From assembly GCF_002733955.1 (NCBI RefSeq), contig NZ_NVXQ01000001.1:124001-188000 (forward strand): a DNA stretch of 64,000 nt. Direction: 5' to 3'. This stretch comes from Hoeflea sp. (GTDB taxonomy: Bacteria > Pseudomonadota > Alphaproteobacteria > Rhizobiales > Rhizobiaceae). Both the position numbers and the translations under genes were made by a program. The notes beneath the pieces are model-generated. The model did no database searches, was not told the origin of the DNA, and saw only the letters and a program-made list of their open reading frames with translations. Position 1 is the first letter of the stretch, and each line of letters opens with the position of its first letter. Positions 8,048 to 16,678 of the stretch are shown piece by piece.

Positions 8048-10684
8048 TCAAGAAACCCGGTTCATCTTGGTGCGCAAACCTTCAGACCAGTCTTTCAACG
8101 ACTTAATGTCGGCCATGACTTCGGACGGCTCCGGTGGCTCGGGATCATGGCCACGGGAAGGATCATGTGCATCGACGAAGTCGCAGCACTTTTTAAATCC
8201 ATTTTGGAAATTTTGTACATCGGCCTCTTCCAAGGCCGTGACACGCTTTAAATTTTTGGTGTCTATGTAATCACGGTGACGCATCACGACATTGGCAAAT
8301 ACGATGTCCTCTAACGCCCGTTCCCAAGTCGCCCGCAGTCGACTGTAGAGCGAAGATACTGCCGTATTGTAACTTTCGTCGTCATTCGCTTCAAACAAGC
8401 GCCTTGCGTCGCGGGCTTCTTTTTCAAGTTTATCAATCCGGTCTCGAATACTAGATGCCGTCCACGGCAAATCCCTGTTGACGATGCCGACGACATCCTG
8501 TCCGCGCGAGAGATGCGCCAGCGCAGTCGGCGTATTTCGCTCCGAAGCCAGCTGCGCCAGATCGTTTACGAAGATCATGTCATGCGTGAACACGATAACC
8601 TGCCGCACGCCGGCTTCCGTTGCCAGGCGCTTGGCGACATTTGAGCGCCAGCGATGATCGAGGGATGAAACCGGATCATCGAACACAAGCGCCGATGCAT
8701 GCGATGCATTGGCTAGTTCGGTAAGGTATGAGGCCAACGCCACACACGTCTGCTCGCCCTCGCTGAGCACATCATGGACCTTGGCCTTGGGGTTGGCGTA
8801 GAGCTTCACCTCGTATTGCGGTGATCCGAATTTGCCCCCCGAGCGCACGACCTCGACCCGCACGCGATTACCAGCCAGCGCGACGATCTCTTGTTGAAAC
8901 CGGTCGCGCATACGCGGCGTGATCAAATTGTCGGCAATTTCGTTCCCGAGCCGCGTGATCGCCGTGGTGGCGGTGTCGCGCAAGCAGTCTTCAATGCGCT
9001 TTAGCTCTGCGAGCCTCGCGATCTCTGTTTTTGCGATATTCAGCAGCTCATGACTTTGTTTCCGATCCTGCAAATCGGCCTGTTCGTTGAGCACGGCTTC
9101 TCGTGCTTCGCCGCCGGATGCGTCATCGAGAGAAGCCGCATAGGCACGGGTCTGCGCGGCTTCGGTGTTTACGGCCTCCGCGACGGATTCAGGCAAAGCC
9201 AACGGATTCGGTACATCTTCGCCGGAGAGCTGCGCAAGCGTCTGGACCTGCACACGACGCCCGAGCGCGATGAATCTGAGCACTTGCCTTGCGAGTGTGA
9301 AGTTAGCAGCTTTCAAACTCCGATAGGCCGCAGAGGCCTTGTCGACGTGGATAGCTACAGCACGGAATTCTAGTTCTACTTCCTTGAAGACGCGCTCGGC
9401 CTCAGCCGCCTTGGTTTCTGTGTCTTTTTTGATGAAGTCTTCAAAGCCAAGCATCCGCGCGGCGGTGGGCTCGTCGATCTCCTGATGGCACAGAACGCAT
9501 ATATCCCCTTGCGGTGGTGGAAACGCCGCCCCAGCATCCTTCGCCACTCGCGAATATGATCTGGCGGATTCCCAGAGGGTCCGCCAGACGGTTTCCCCAA
9601 CGCCCTCAATCGCCAATCCGGAAAACGCCTCATGCGCTGCCGTGTTGGCGGCCGTCCGCATGTCGTCAGCACTCTTCTTTGTAGCATGAAGCGCCTGAAT
9701 GGCCTCGTCATTCAGCGCCTGCTCGATGCGCTTCAAATAGGATTCTAGTCGATCGAGCTGGGCCGCGTAGTCGCGCTGCGCGTTTGCCGCCACAACGGGG
9801 TCTTGAGCGAGATCGGCTTGAAGCTTAGTCAGGCGCGCTTCGTCCACATCCGAAAAGGGTGTTTTGGGCTTTATGGCCGCGATATCGGTATCATGACGAA
9901 GCGAAGAAAGGGCTTTGCCGAGCGCAGAGCGGCTCGACCAGATTGGATTGACGAAAACGGAGTTACCCTTTCGCTCCAATGTTTCCTTCTCGGTTGTCAG
10001 GCGCGCCTTGATTTCCTGACAGACACCGGCGAGGTCATCCGGAATATCGAGGCCGAAGGGGCGAAACCAAACCTCGTTTTTCTTCTGAACGTGTACCGAA
10101 GCTGCATCACGGTCAAAGACCGTGATGGCGGAAAGCGTCTCAGCGGGCTCCCCATCATCTTCCCACACGACCGTTTCCGCTGCGCCGCCGGTACGGGTGA
10201 TTTTCAGATCAGCCTTTGCTGTTTGCGGTAGGGAAGAGCTATAAACATCGGGCATGATCTCACCGGCATGCCGTGAGCGGCACGCCTTTTTGAGAATTCG
10301 CGTGTAGCCGGATTTTCCTGTGCCGTTCTGCCCGTAAACAACGGTCAGGCCGGTCTCCTCAAAGTTTAGCGTCTGGCCGGTTGCGAGCTGGTTTACACCG
10401 GAGACATTTGCAATGCCGGACAGGGAAATCGACTCGCCAGTGCCAGGATCAACCGGCAAATGGTCCTGCGAAAGTGGTTTGGCCACCAGCGTCACCGTTA
10501 GATCGCCATGCTCTTTTCTGCAGAGCGCCAATAACTCCTTCAACGCCTCTTCATCTGGATAACCATTCAAGACAATGCGGCGCAGCGCATCGCGTTGCCA
10601 CAGTGGACGGCCCTCAGACCAAGCCAAGATACGTCTAGGAACAGTATCTTCTCTCTTATCTATAATCGTGTTGTCCGACATCAC
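8048..10684 (-). CDS. RloC-like zinc-hook AAA ATPase (putative anticodon-nuclease-type defence protein)
   Basis: 878 residues. Walker A GQNGTGKSG lies near residue 118-126, the ABC signature LSEGEQTCVALA near 641, and Walker B/D-loop ALVFDDPVSSLDHR near 665, with ATPase halves separated by about 500 residues of largely coiled-coil sequence. The middle holds CVLC near residue 396, a CxxC zinc-hook as in Rad50 and RloC. After the ATPase, YSRLRATWERALED (R-x3-E, near 786) and a distal HDPSRGHD recall the Arg-Glu-His triad of PrrC/RloC anticodon nucleases; this assignment is inference. RloC/PrrC proteins are typically encoded within type I restriction loci, and an HsdS remnant lies 115 bases downstream. 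Other AAA_13-type ATPases remain possible. Start could be either of the two first Met codons. Confidence 0.7.
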   Translation of the reverse strand: MMSDNTIIDKREDTVPRRILAWSEGRPLWQRDALRRIVLNGYPDEEALKELLALCRKEHGDLTVTLVAKPLSQDHLPVDPGTGESISLSGIANVSGVNQLATGQTLNFEETGLTVVYGQNGTGKSGYTRILKKACRSRHAGEIMPDVYSSSLPQTAKADLKITRTGGAAETVVWEDDGEPAETLSAITVFDRDAASVHVQKKNEVWFRPFGLDIPDDLAGVCQEIKARLTTEKETLERKGNSVFVNPIWSSRSALGKALSSLRHDTDIAAIKPKTPFSDVDEARLTKLQADLAQDPVVAANAQRDYAAQLDRLESYLKRIEQALNDEAIQALHATKKSADDMRTAANTAAHEAFSGLAIEGVGETVWRTLWESARSYSRVAKDAGAAFPPPQGDICVLCHQEIDEPTAARMLGFEDFIKKDTETKAAEAERVFKEVELEFRAVAIHVDKASAAYRSLKAANFTLARQVLRFIALGRRVQVQTLAQLSGEDVPNPLALPESVAEAVNTEAAQTRAYAASLDDASGGEAREAVLNEQADLQDRKQSHELLNIAKTEIARLAELKRIEDCLRDTATTAITRLGNEIADNLITPRMRDRFQQEIVALAGNRVRVEVVRSGGKFGSPQYEVKLYANPKAKVHDVLSEGEQTCVALASYLTELANASHASALVFDDPVSSLDHRWRSNVAKRLATEAGVRQVIVFTHDMIFVNDLAQLASERNTPTALAHLSRGQDVVGIVNRDLPWTASSIRDRIDKLEKEARDARRLFEANDDESYNTAVSSLYSRLRATWERALEDIVFANVVMRHRDYIDTKNLKRVTALEEADVQNFQNGFKKCCDFVDAHDPSRGHDPEPPEPSEVMADIKSLKDWSEGLRTKMNRVS

Positions 10685-10954
10685 CGTATTAATCTCTCTA
10701 ACAAAATATGGCTCTCAAAGTCAGAAGACTACAAGTGCCTGACTAACAACGGAAGCTCATTCCTTTGTTTGCAGTTGGAATCGTTAAAGGCGCACGAAGC
10801 CTTTGTGTGGGGATACATGCGCGACGCCAATGTCAGCTTTCGCTGGCGGCGGATCGATAGCTTGCAAGTGCGGCGATCGGCAGCTCCCTGCCCGTTTGAG
10901 GCAGTGGATGAGCCCTGTCGCATTGGCACTCCCGGCCCTTTGCTGACCTTCGTG
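10685..10954. other. Spacer between the RloC-like gene and the IS3 element
   Basis: 270 bases upstream of the minus-strand ATPase gene, so its promoter should lie here, but no clear -35/-10 pair was seen. Plus-strand open frames are shadows. The right boundary is the IS3 terminal repeat at 10955. Confidence 0.4.
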
Positions 10955-10987
10955 TGAATAGCCCCGAGTTTCGTGGACACCCTCGGG

Positions 10988-11848
10988 TTACATTTCCTGC
11001 TGCCGTTCGAACTCGACGGGTGACAGCATCCCGTTCCTGACGTGCTTCCGTTTTGGGTTGTAGAACATTTCGATGTAGTCGAACACGTCCTGCCTTGCCT
11101 CTTGGCGTGTTCGATAGGTTCTGCGCCGTATCCGCTCACGCTTGAGCAGATTGAAGAAGCTTTCTGCCACAGCGTTGTCGTGGCAGTTCCCTCGTCGGCT
11201 CATCGAATGCTCAAGATTGTGATGCTTGAGGAATGCTGCCCAGTCCATGCTGGTGAACTGGGAGCCCTGATCGGAATGGATCAGGACCTTGCTCTTGGGC
11301 TTTCGACGCCACACAGCCATGAGCAAAGCCTGCAACACGACGTCGGTTGTCTGGCGGCTCTGCATTGACCAGCCGATAACTCTACGTGAGAACAGATCGA
11401 TGACCACGGCCAGATAGGCAAAGCCTTCCTGGGTCCTGATGTAGGTGATGTCGGTCACCCACGCCCTGTCCGGGGCCTCCACATCGAACTGGCGTGCCAA
11501 GGTATTGTCGACCACGATCGAAGGCCTGCCGCCATGGGAGCCGGGCCGCCGCTTGTAGCCGATCTGCGCCTTGATCCCTGCAAGCCTCGCAAGACGAGCA
11601 ATGCGGTTGGCACAACTTGTCTCTCCCTGATCGAGAAGGTCGTCATGAAGCTTGCGGTAGCCATAGACCCTGCCACTTTCCGTCCAGGCATTGCTGATGA
11701 GCTCCGTCTGACGCGCATCTTCCAACGCCCGCTTGCTGAGTGGATTCTTCAGCCAGGCGTAGAAACCGCTGGGTCGGATACGAAGGCAACGGCACATCGC
11801 CCGAACCGTGAACTGCTGGCGATGCTCGGCTATGAACGCGTATCTCAC
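10988..11848 (-). CDS. IS3-family transposase OrfB (DDE integrase)
   Basis: 286 residues. HTH_21-like N-terminus (YGYRKLHDDL) followed by an rve integrase core with the DDE residues visible in WVTDITYI, LIHSDQGSQF and NAVAESFFNLLKRE. It starts in an ATGA overlap with orfA (11845-11848); IS3 elements usually make a fused OrfAB by -1 frameshifting near such junctions. Full family length, no internal stops, so probably active. Confidence 0.93.
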   Translation of the reverse strand: MRYAFIAEHRQQFTVRAMCRCLRIRPSGFYAWLKNPLSKRALEDARQTELISNAWTESGRVYGYRKLHDDLLDQGETSCANRIARLARLAGIKAQIGYKRRPGSHGGRPSIVVDNTLARQFDVEAPDRAWVTDITYIRTQEGFAYLAVVIDLFSRRVIGWSMQSRQTTDVVLQALLMAVWRRKPKSKVLIHSDQGSQFTSMDWAAFLKHHNLEHSMSRRGNCHDNAVAESFFNLLKRERIRRRTYRTRQEARQDVFDYIEMFYNPKRKHVRNGMLSPVEFERQQEM

Positions 11849-12120
11849 TTTGCATCCTTGGCGAAATACGCGGTGGCTTTTTTTAAGATGTCGCGCTCCT
11901 CGGTGACGCGCGCCAGTTCCTTCTTCAGTCGCCGTATCTCAGCTGTTTCATCCGCATCGCCCGATCCCGAAGGCTTTGAGAACTTCTTCTTCCAAGCATA
12001 GAGCGAGTGCGGACTCACGCCGAGCCGCTTGGAAACCTCCGCAACGGGATAACCCCGCTCGGTAATCTGCGCGACCGCATCGCGCTTGAACTCATCACTA
12101 AAATTACCAGACCCCATCAT
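11845..12120 (-). CDS. IS3-family transposase OrfA (helix-turn-helix)
   Basis: 91 residues. HTH_Tnp_1 domain: FSDEFKRDAVAQITERGY and VSKRLGVSPHSLYAWKKK, followed by a leucine-zipper-like ETAEIRRLKKELARVTEERD that mediates multimerisation. First of two overlapping genes in the element; two Met codons in a row leave the exact start open. Confidence 0.92.
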   Translation of the reverse strand: MMGSGNFSDEFKRDAVAQITERGYPVAEVSKRLGVSPHSLYAWKKKFSKPSGSGDADETAEIRRLKKELARVTEERDILKKATAYFAKDAK

Positions 12121-12173
12121 GGCCTCCTTGCCTCAAATTTAGGGAAGAAGGTGTCCAGAAATCTAGGGGCTAT

Positions 12174-13316
12174 TCAGGCCTTAATGCCGAACAGTTTCTC
12201 GGCATTGCGGAAGGCGATCTTCTCCTTGTCCTCACGAGGCAGATCCACGGCCCGAAACCAGTCGGCTCCTTGCTTCATGTCTGCAAAGGGATAATCGGTT
12301 CCGAACATCACGCGATCTACACTTATGTATCTGAGCAAGAGATGAAGCAGTTCGTCCTGAAAGAACGCACTGGTCGTGTACCAGAAATTGTCACTGAAAT
12401 ATTGCCCGAGGGGTTTGTCCAGAGAACCTTCCGTGGACTCGCTCATGTCTCCGACGATACGCTCGTAATAGAACGGGAGCCCCTCTCCCATGTGGCCGAT
12501 AATCATCTGCAGTTTCGGGTGCCTGTCGAAAACCCCGGTGAGGATCAGGCGCAAGCATTGCGTCAGGACTTCCTGGTGCCACCCATATCCCGAACCGCTG
12601 AAAATGTAGTTCTGGAACTCCTGATCATAACCCTCCCGCGTCGTGCGGTAGTAGATATCGAAGACTTTTTCGGGCGGGAAACCTGGATGCAGATATATCG
12701 GCACACCAAGTGCCTCGGCACGCGCCAAGAGGGGGGCAAAATCGGGATGATCGAGGAATTTATCGCCAATGAATCCATTGGTCATGGCGCCAACAAAGCC
12801 ATCTTCCCGAACGGCGCGTTCCAGTTCGTCGGCTGATGCCTCCGGGTCCTGCACCGGCAAGGTCGCATAGGCCTGAAACCGCTGCGGATAGACGGCCATT
12901 GGGCCATCGGCAATCATTTTGTTGAGGCGATAGGCAAGATCGATGCCTTCGTTGATGGGCATGTTCTGTACGCCCGGTGTATGCGCGGAAAGGATCTGGA
13001 CATTCAGCCCCGCCTCATCCATTGCGCCAACGCGGCCAGGGCCCAGCTCGGCAAGCCCGGTTTCCTTGAGGTACTCAACGTGCTCTTTGTTGATCGCGTT
13101 CAGGGTGATGAGCTCGTCTGTGGTATAGGTCTCTTCCGTAGCGATGAATTTCAAGTCCTGGTCGCGCAGAGCGATGACCGATGGTTCTGACGCCATTGCA
13201 CGTGTTACAATAGCCGGAGCTGCCAATCCGGCACCGACACCGAGTGCAGCCGCGCTCCCGAGAAAACTGCGGCGTCCCATCGTCGGGCCGTTCAATGATT
13301 TTTCGATCTGTTTCAT
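12174..13316 (-). CDS. Tat-exported amidohydrolase-2 family (ACMSD-like) metal-dependent hydrolase
   Basis: 380 residues. N-terminus carries a twin-arginine signal (MGRRSFLGSAAALGVGAG, then an APAIV stretch), so it is probably exported folded with its metal. The rest is the amidohydrolase-2 barrel seen in gamma-resorcylate and aminocarboxymuconate decarboxylases: IYLHPGFPPE, LILTGVFDRHPKLQMIIGHMGE and VMFGTDYPFADM give the later metal and catalytic ligands. The typical N-terminal HxH is not evident. The gene ends NAEKLFGIKA and its TGA (12174-12176) is formed by the terminal bases of the adjacent IS3 element, so the last residues may have been altered by the insertion. Likely role: hydrolysis or decarboxylation of a ring carboxylate in the periplasm. 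Confidence 0.8.
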   Translation of the reverse strand: MKQIEKSLNGPTMGRRSFLGSAAALGVGAGLAAPAIVTRAMASEPSVIALRDQDLKFIATEETYTTDELITLNAINKEHVEYLKETGLAELGPGRVGAMDEAGLNVQILSAHTPGVQNMPINEGIDLAYRLNKMIADGPMAVYPQRFQAYATLPVQDPEASADELERAVREDGFVGAMTNGFIGDKFLDHPDFAPLLARAEALGVPIYLHPGFPPEKVFDIYYRTTREGYDQEFQNYIFSGSGYGWHQEVLTQCLRLILTGVFDRHPKLQMIIGHMGEGLPFYYERIVGDMSESTEGSLDKPLGQYFSDNFWYTTSAFFQDELLHLLLRYISVDRVMFGTDYPFADMKQGADWFRAVDLPREDKEKIAFRNAEKLFGIKA

Positions 13317-13541
13317 GTCAATTTCTACTCCAATAGTTTGTTGTGCAGTTCAAGCGCAGCGTTCGCCTGGCAGGCCGCACCGTTTGAGCCTCAGAGGTCC
13401 CTGCCGGGGACATTGCTGGCTGCTGTTGACGCTGACCTTGTCTGCGGCCTCCAATTTTGAGGCCGAAGATTGCAGGAACGTTGTGCGTGGTTTGTGATCG
13501 ATATCGGGGGATGAAGGCTCAGCCGGCTACAGGGGAGCGCC

Positions 13542-14882
13542 CTAATCCGCCAGCCGAGGCAACGAGATCTCGAACAGGGCGCCTCCACCGGAAGCCTCGC
13601 CCACCGTGACACGCCCGTTATGCCGCGCGACGATGTTGCGGACCAGTGCAAGCCCCAGCCCGGCGCCGTGGTCGAGCGGGGCGACCCTTCCGAAGGGTTC
13701 GAATATCACCTCGCGGTACGCCTCGGGGATTCCCTGACCGGTATCGGCGACCCTAAACGTCGCATCCGCGCCGACTGTGACGCTGATCGTCGAGCTTGCG
13801 CCCCCGTGATGGACCGCATTCTGGATGAGGTTCATCAAAGCCCGGGACAGCGAGGGTGGATCGCAAAGAACCGGAACGCTCGCGGTCTCCGCGTCAAAGG
13901 TGAACGTATCGCCGGCTGCGAGCACGATGGGCGCCATGTCCGCAGCAACGTCTTTCGCCAGTTCGACGAGATTGACGCGTTGAAACTGCGGAACTTCCGC
14001 CTCCAGGCGCTCGAGATCGAGCAGCTGATTGGCGAGATTGGCGAGCCGCGTGACATCGAACATGAGTCTGCTGCGGTGCTTGACGTCGTCCATCAGCTCC
14101 AGCCGTGTTTGCAGGATGGCGATCGGTGTACGCAATTCGTGAGCGGCGCTGGCAATAAACCGGTGGCGCCGCTCTATTCCGTCGTCGAGACGCTGCAGGG
14201 CTGCATTCACAGCGCGAACGAGGGGGTGGAGTTCGTCGGGCACCATTGCCATCGATAGTCTTATTCCACGCCGCTCAAAGTCGATCATGTCGGCATTGCG
14301 CGCGACCTGATCGATGCCACGTAAATCCCGGCGCACGATCCGCGGGATGATGAGAAATGAGATAACGCTCAGCAGAAGGAGAAGACCGATGAATATCGGA
14401 TTGCCGAAGGCAGAGATGATGCCGATTTCAGGGCCATTGCCAGCGGCTATCCAAATTGGCCCCCGGACCCCATCTCGGCGCCTCAGGATTGCGACCATGT
14501 CTTCATTTGGACCCAGGCCCGAAACATTGGCCGAGCGCACGCTCTTAAGCGCTCCCATCATGGTCAGCAGCCGGTCAGGGAGTTCGCCAAACTGCACCGA
14601 CTGGCCAAATGAATCGTATGCATGGAACCAGAAATCGGGATAGTCGGTCGCAACCGTTGCGAGGTCGTCACCCATGACGAGCTGCCAATTGCCGCTCTCG
14701 CCGATCACGATGGCGTTAGCAATATCATCGATGATATCGGTTTCGTAGCGGAGTTCCTCGCTGAGGAGCCGATAGATTGGAACTGCGGCAATGGCAGTGA
14801 AGGCAATCAGCACAAGGACCTGCATAGCCACGATCCGCCAGGTAAGGCGAGCGCGCAGGGAGTTCGATCGCCAAAGCTTCAC
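13542..14882 (-). CDS. Membrane sensor histidine kinase (OmpR-partner type)
   Basis: 446 residues. A transmembrane segment near residues 17-37, a periplasmic domain of about 125 residues, a second segment near 165-180, and a HAMP-like linker. H-box AAHELRTPIAIL, N-box NLIQNAVHHGG, G1 DTGQGIP, F-box FEPFGR and G2 GAGLGLAL are all present, so it should autophosphorylate. Its start overlaps the stop of the response-regulator gene by 4 bases, so the two form one operon and a cognate pair. The signal is unknown. No target gene is evident from position; the divergent amidohydrolase/IS neighbourhood gives no clue. Confidence 0.92.
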   Translation of the reverse strand: MKLWRSNSLRARLTWRIVAMQVLVLIAFTAIAAVPIYRLLSEELRYETDIIDDIANAIVIGESGNWQLVMGDDLATVATDYPDFWFHAYDSFGQSVQFGELPDRLLTMMGALKSVRSANVSGLGPNEDMVAILRRRDGVRGPIWIAAGNGPEIGIISAFGNPIFIGLLLLLSVISFLIIPRIVRRDLRGIDQVARNADMIDFERRGIRLSMAMVPDELHPLVRAVNAALQRLDDGIERRHRFIASAAHELRTPIAILQTRLELMDDVKHRSRLMFDVTRLANLANQLLDLERLEAEVPQFQRVNLVELAKDVAADMAPIVLAAGDTFTFDAETASVPVLCDPPSLSRALMNLIQNAVHHGGASSTISVTVGADATFRVADTGQGIPEAYREVIFEPFGRVAPLDHGAGLGLALVRNIVARHNGRVTVGEASGGGALFEISLPRLAD

Positions 14883-15547
14883 GGCGCAGCTCTCAGGAGA
14901 TAGCCGAGGCCGCGTATCGCATGAATCTCGACGCCCGCCGGGGCCAGCTTGTGCCGTAGCCTCGATATGTGGGAATCAAGTGTGTTGGAGGCGATCTCGT
15001 CGACATAGCCATATACGGCCTCCTCAAGAGCCGAACGGGCAACAGTCCGACCTGCTCGCCTTACCAGAATCTCGAGTGCCAGCAGTTCCCGCCGCGTAAG
15101 ATCGAGCGGCACACTGTCAATATAAGCCTGCCGGTCCGCCAGGTTAAAAGACAGCTTTGCAACCTTGGCTGAGCTGGCTTCCAACCTTGTTGGCCGCCGC
15201 ATGACGGCGCGAAGCCTTGCCAGCAGTTCGTCCACGGAAAATGGTTTTGCGAGATAGTCATCCGCCCCGGTATCGAGGCCAGCGATTCTGTGGTCTGGTG
15301 TCCCCAGAGCGGAAAGGACTATCACCGGTATACCGGCGCGCGCCTCACGCAGGAAAGGTATGAGAGCGAGTCCATCGCCGTCAGGCAGTTTGCGGTCCAG
15401 CAAGACTGCGTCATGAATGTCGTTCCGACAAGCTTCCTTCGCAAGTTCGAGCGTCCGCACGTGGTCGACCAATATGTCCTGTCTGCCGAGCGCGACAGTC
15501 ATCAACTCTACCATCTCCCGTTCGTCCTCGACCAACAAAACGCGCAC
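14879..15547 (-). CDS. OmpR/PhoB-family response regulator
   Basis: 222 residues. Receiver domain starts MRVLLVEDERE; the phosphoacceptor Asp is in DAVLLDRKLPDGDG (near 51), with Thr/Ser in VIVLSALGTPDHR and Lys in YLAKPFSVDELL. The C-terminal winged helix has LTRREL and a recognition-helix region (NTLDSHISRLRHKL). First gene of the two-component operon; the kinase follows with a 4-base overlap. It likely binds direct repeats upstream of its targets, none of which could be identified here. Confidence 0.93.
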   Translation of the reverse strand: MRVLLVEDEREMVELMTVALGRQDILVDHVRTLELAKEACRNDIHDAVLLDRKLPDGDGLALIPFLREARAGIPVIVLSALGTPDHRIAGLDTGADDYLAKPFSVDELLARLRAVMRRPTRLEASSAKVAKLSFNLADRQAYIDSVPLDLTRRELLALEILVRRAGRTVARSALEEAVYGYVDEIASNTLDSHISRLRHKLAPAGVEIHAIRGLGYLLRAAP

Positions 15548-16143
15548 ACAGACCTCCCATCAACCTCATGACATCTTTAGCAGGGAACATTGCCGCAAGG
15601 TTGCAGAAAAGTTGACCGCACCCGGTGGGCGGCCGCGCCGAGCGACTACATTGCGACAGTCAGCCAGTAAAATGCTCAGTTTTGGGGAATGTAAAAGTTG
15701 AAGGGCTTCCGCTAGACATCATCGACGTCCAAATCCTGTCATCCATCAGACTGGAGATTCGGTTGGACATTCATCTCGTTAGTCAGACTTGCCAAATAGT
15801 TGGTACTGCAAGCAAGGTGTAATCACACTCAACTGATTTCGACGGCGGGGTCGACGCGCCAGACGATGATCGCAGTGAGATGAAAGGTACAGACAGTGCT
15901 GGTGACAGCTCAGTCCAACGAACTATATCAAGGCTTCTGTATCCAATGGCGATCAACCCAGGCTTCATGGGTGGTCGGAAATTACAAGATGTCCGTCGCA
16001 ACTGACTAAAGATTGAATTGCAACCGAAGTCTCCTAATCCAACATCTGACCAGTCCGGCTAGCGGCAGTCTGAGCAGGCTTCCATGACCATGGAGGTGGA
16101 CGTTCGTAGAACTGCGCCCGTACACCCAAAGCTCTTAGGCCAT
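15548..16143. other. Intergenic region carrying a copy of the HxlR-gene control region
   Basis: About 600 bases between the response regulator and the HxlR regulator. No supported gene: the small minus-strand frame at 15783-16001 has no domain. It contains 15788-15858, which aligns without gaps to the control region at 16516-16586. Confidence 0.5.
15788..15858. promoter_or_regulatory. Duplicated operator-like segment (copy A)
   Basis: 71 bases that align without gaps to 16516-16586, with about 50 identical positions by eye, including AAATAGT..GTACTG near the start and GTCGACGCG at the end. Copy B is the divergent promoter of the HxlR regulator and its target, so copy A may be a second HxlR binding site or the scar of a duplicated regulator unit. 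Confidence 0.45.
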
Positions 16144-16494
16144 CTACATCACTTGGTGCCGCCGTTTGACGATCTTTGCGACCTCTGCATTGTGGTAGGT
16201 TCCCCATTCGCATAAAGGCGCGAGCAGGCTCGCCAAGCTTCTACCAAACTCCGTAAGGTCGTACTCGACGTGCGGCGGCACCTTTTGATGATCGATACGG
16301 CGAATGACGCCATCGTCAGTAAGTTCCTTCAGATGCTGGATCAACATTTTCTCGCTCACATTTGTGACGAGCCGGCGGAGTTGACCGGTACGTTTGGAGC
16401 CGCTGGCAAGATGATAGACGATTAGCGGTTTCCACTTGCCGCCAAGGATGGCCAGAACCGCTTCCAAGCCACATCGGAAATCTTTCTCTGTCAT
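16144..16494 (-). CDS. HxlR-family transcriptional regulator
   Basis: 116 residues. Starts CGLEAVLAILGGKWKPLIVYHL, the hallmark of the HxlR winged-helix family, followed by NVSEKMLIQHLKELTDDGVIRR (recognition helix) and a wing with VPPHVEYDLTEFG. Family members often control the divergent oxidoreductase gene and respond to electrophiles or quinones. Here it is divergent from the NAD(P)-binding protein at 16679, with a 185-base shared control region, so it probably regulates that gene and itself. Confidence 0.92.
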   Translation of the reverse strand: MTEKDFRCGLEAVLAILGGKWKPLIVYHLASGSKRTGQLRRLVTNVSEKMLIQHLKELTDDGVIRRIDHQKVPPHVEYDLTEFGRSLASLLAPLCEWGTYHNAEVAKIVKRRHQVM

Positions 16495-16515
16495 AGTGAT
16501 CTCCCAAATTCGACA

Positions 16516-16586
16516 CTTACAAAATAGTCAGTACTGGAACCAAAGTCAGCCTCCACTTAACTGGGTTGGACGACGATGTCGACGCG
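16516..16586. promoter_or_regulatory. Divergent HxlR / oxidoreductase control region (copy B)
   Basis: Lies between the minus-strand HxlR start (16494) and the plus-strand oxidoreductase. Contains AATAGTCAGTACTGG, which includes the palindrome AGTACT, a plausible operator core, and is repeated in copy A at 15788-15858. Confidence 0.45.
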
Positions 16587-16678
16587 AGAGGCGTTCGGTG
16601 ATGGTCGTCTGACTACGCATGCCACTCCTTTTGCTACGCAACTGCGCTGCACAAACCCGTCAATTGAAGGGAAAAACA

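Larger units (their letters stand above)
10955..12176 (-). mobile_element. IS3-family insertion sequence, apparently intact (1222 bp)
   Basis: Ends are imperfect inverted repeats: the left begins TGAATAGCCCCGAG and the right, read inward on the minus strand, begins TGAATAGCCCCTAG; both continue to a GGACACC block about 20 bases in. The element carries overlapping orfA and orfB on the minus strand. The 3-bp flanks (GTG and GGC) do not match, so no target duplication is visible. Truncated ends of closely related elements occur at 32232-32250 and 36166-36199. The right end supplies the stop codon of the amidohydrolase gene. Confidence 0.9.
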
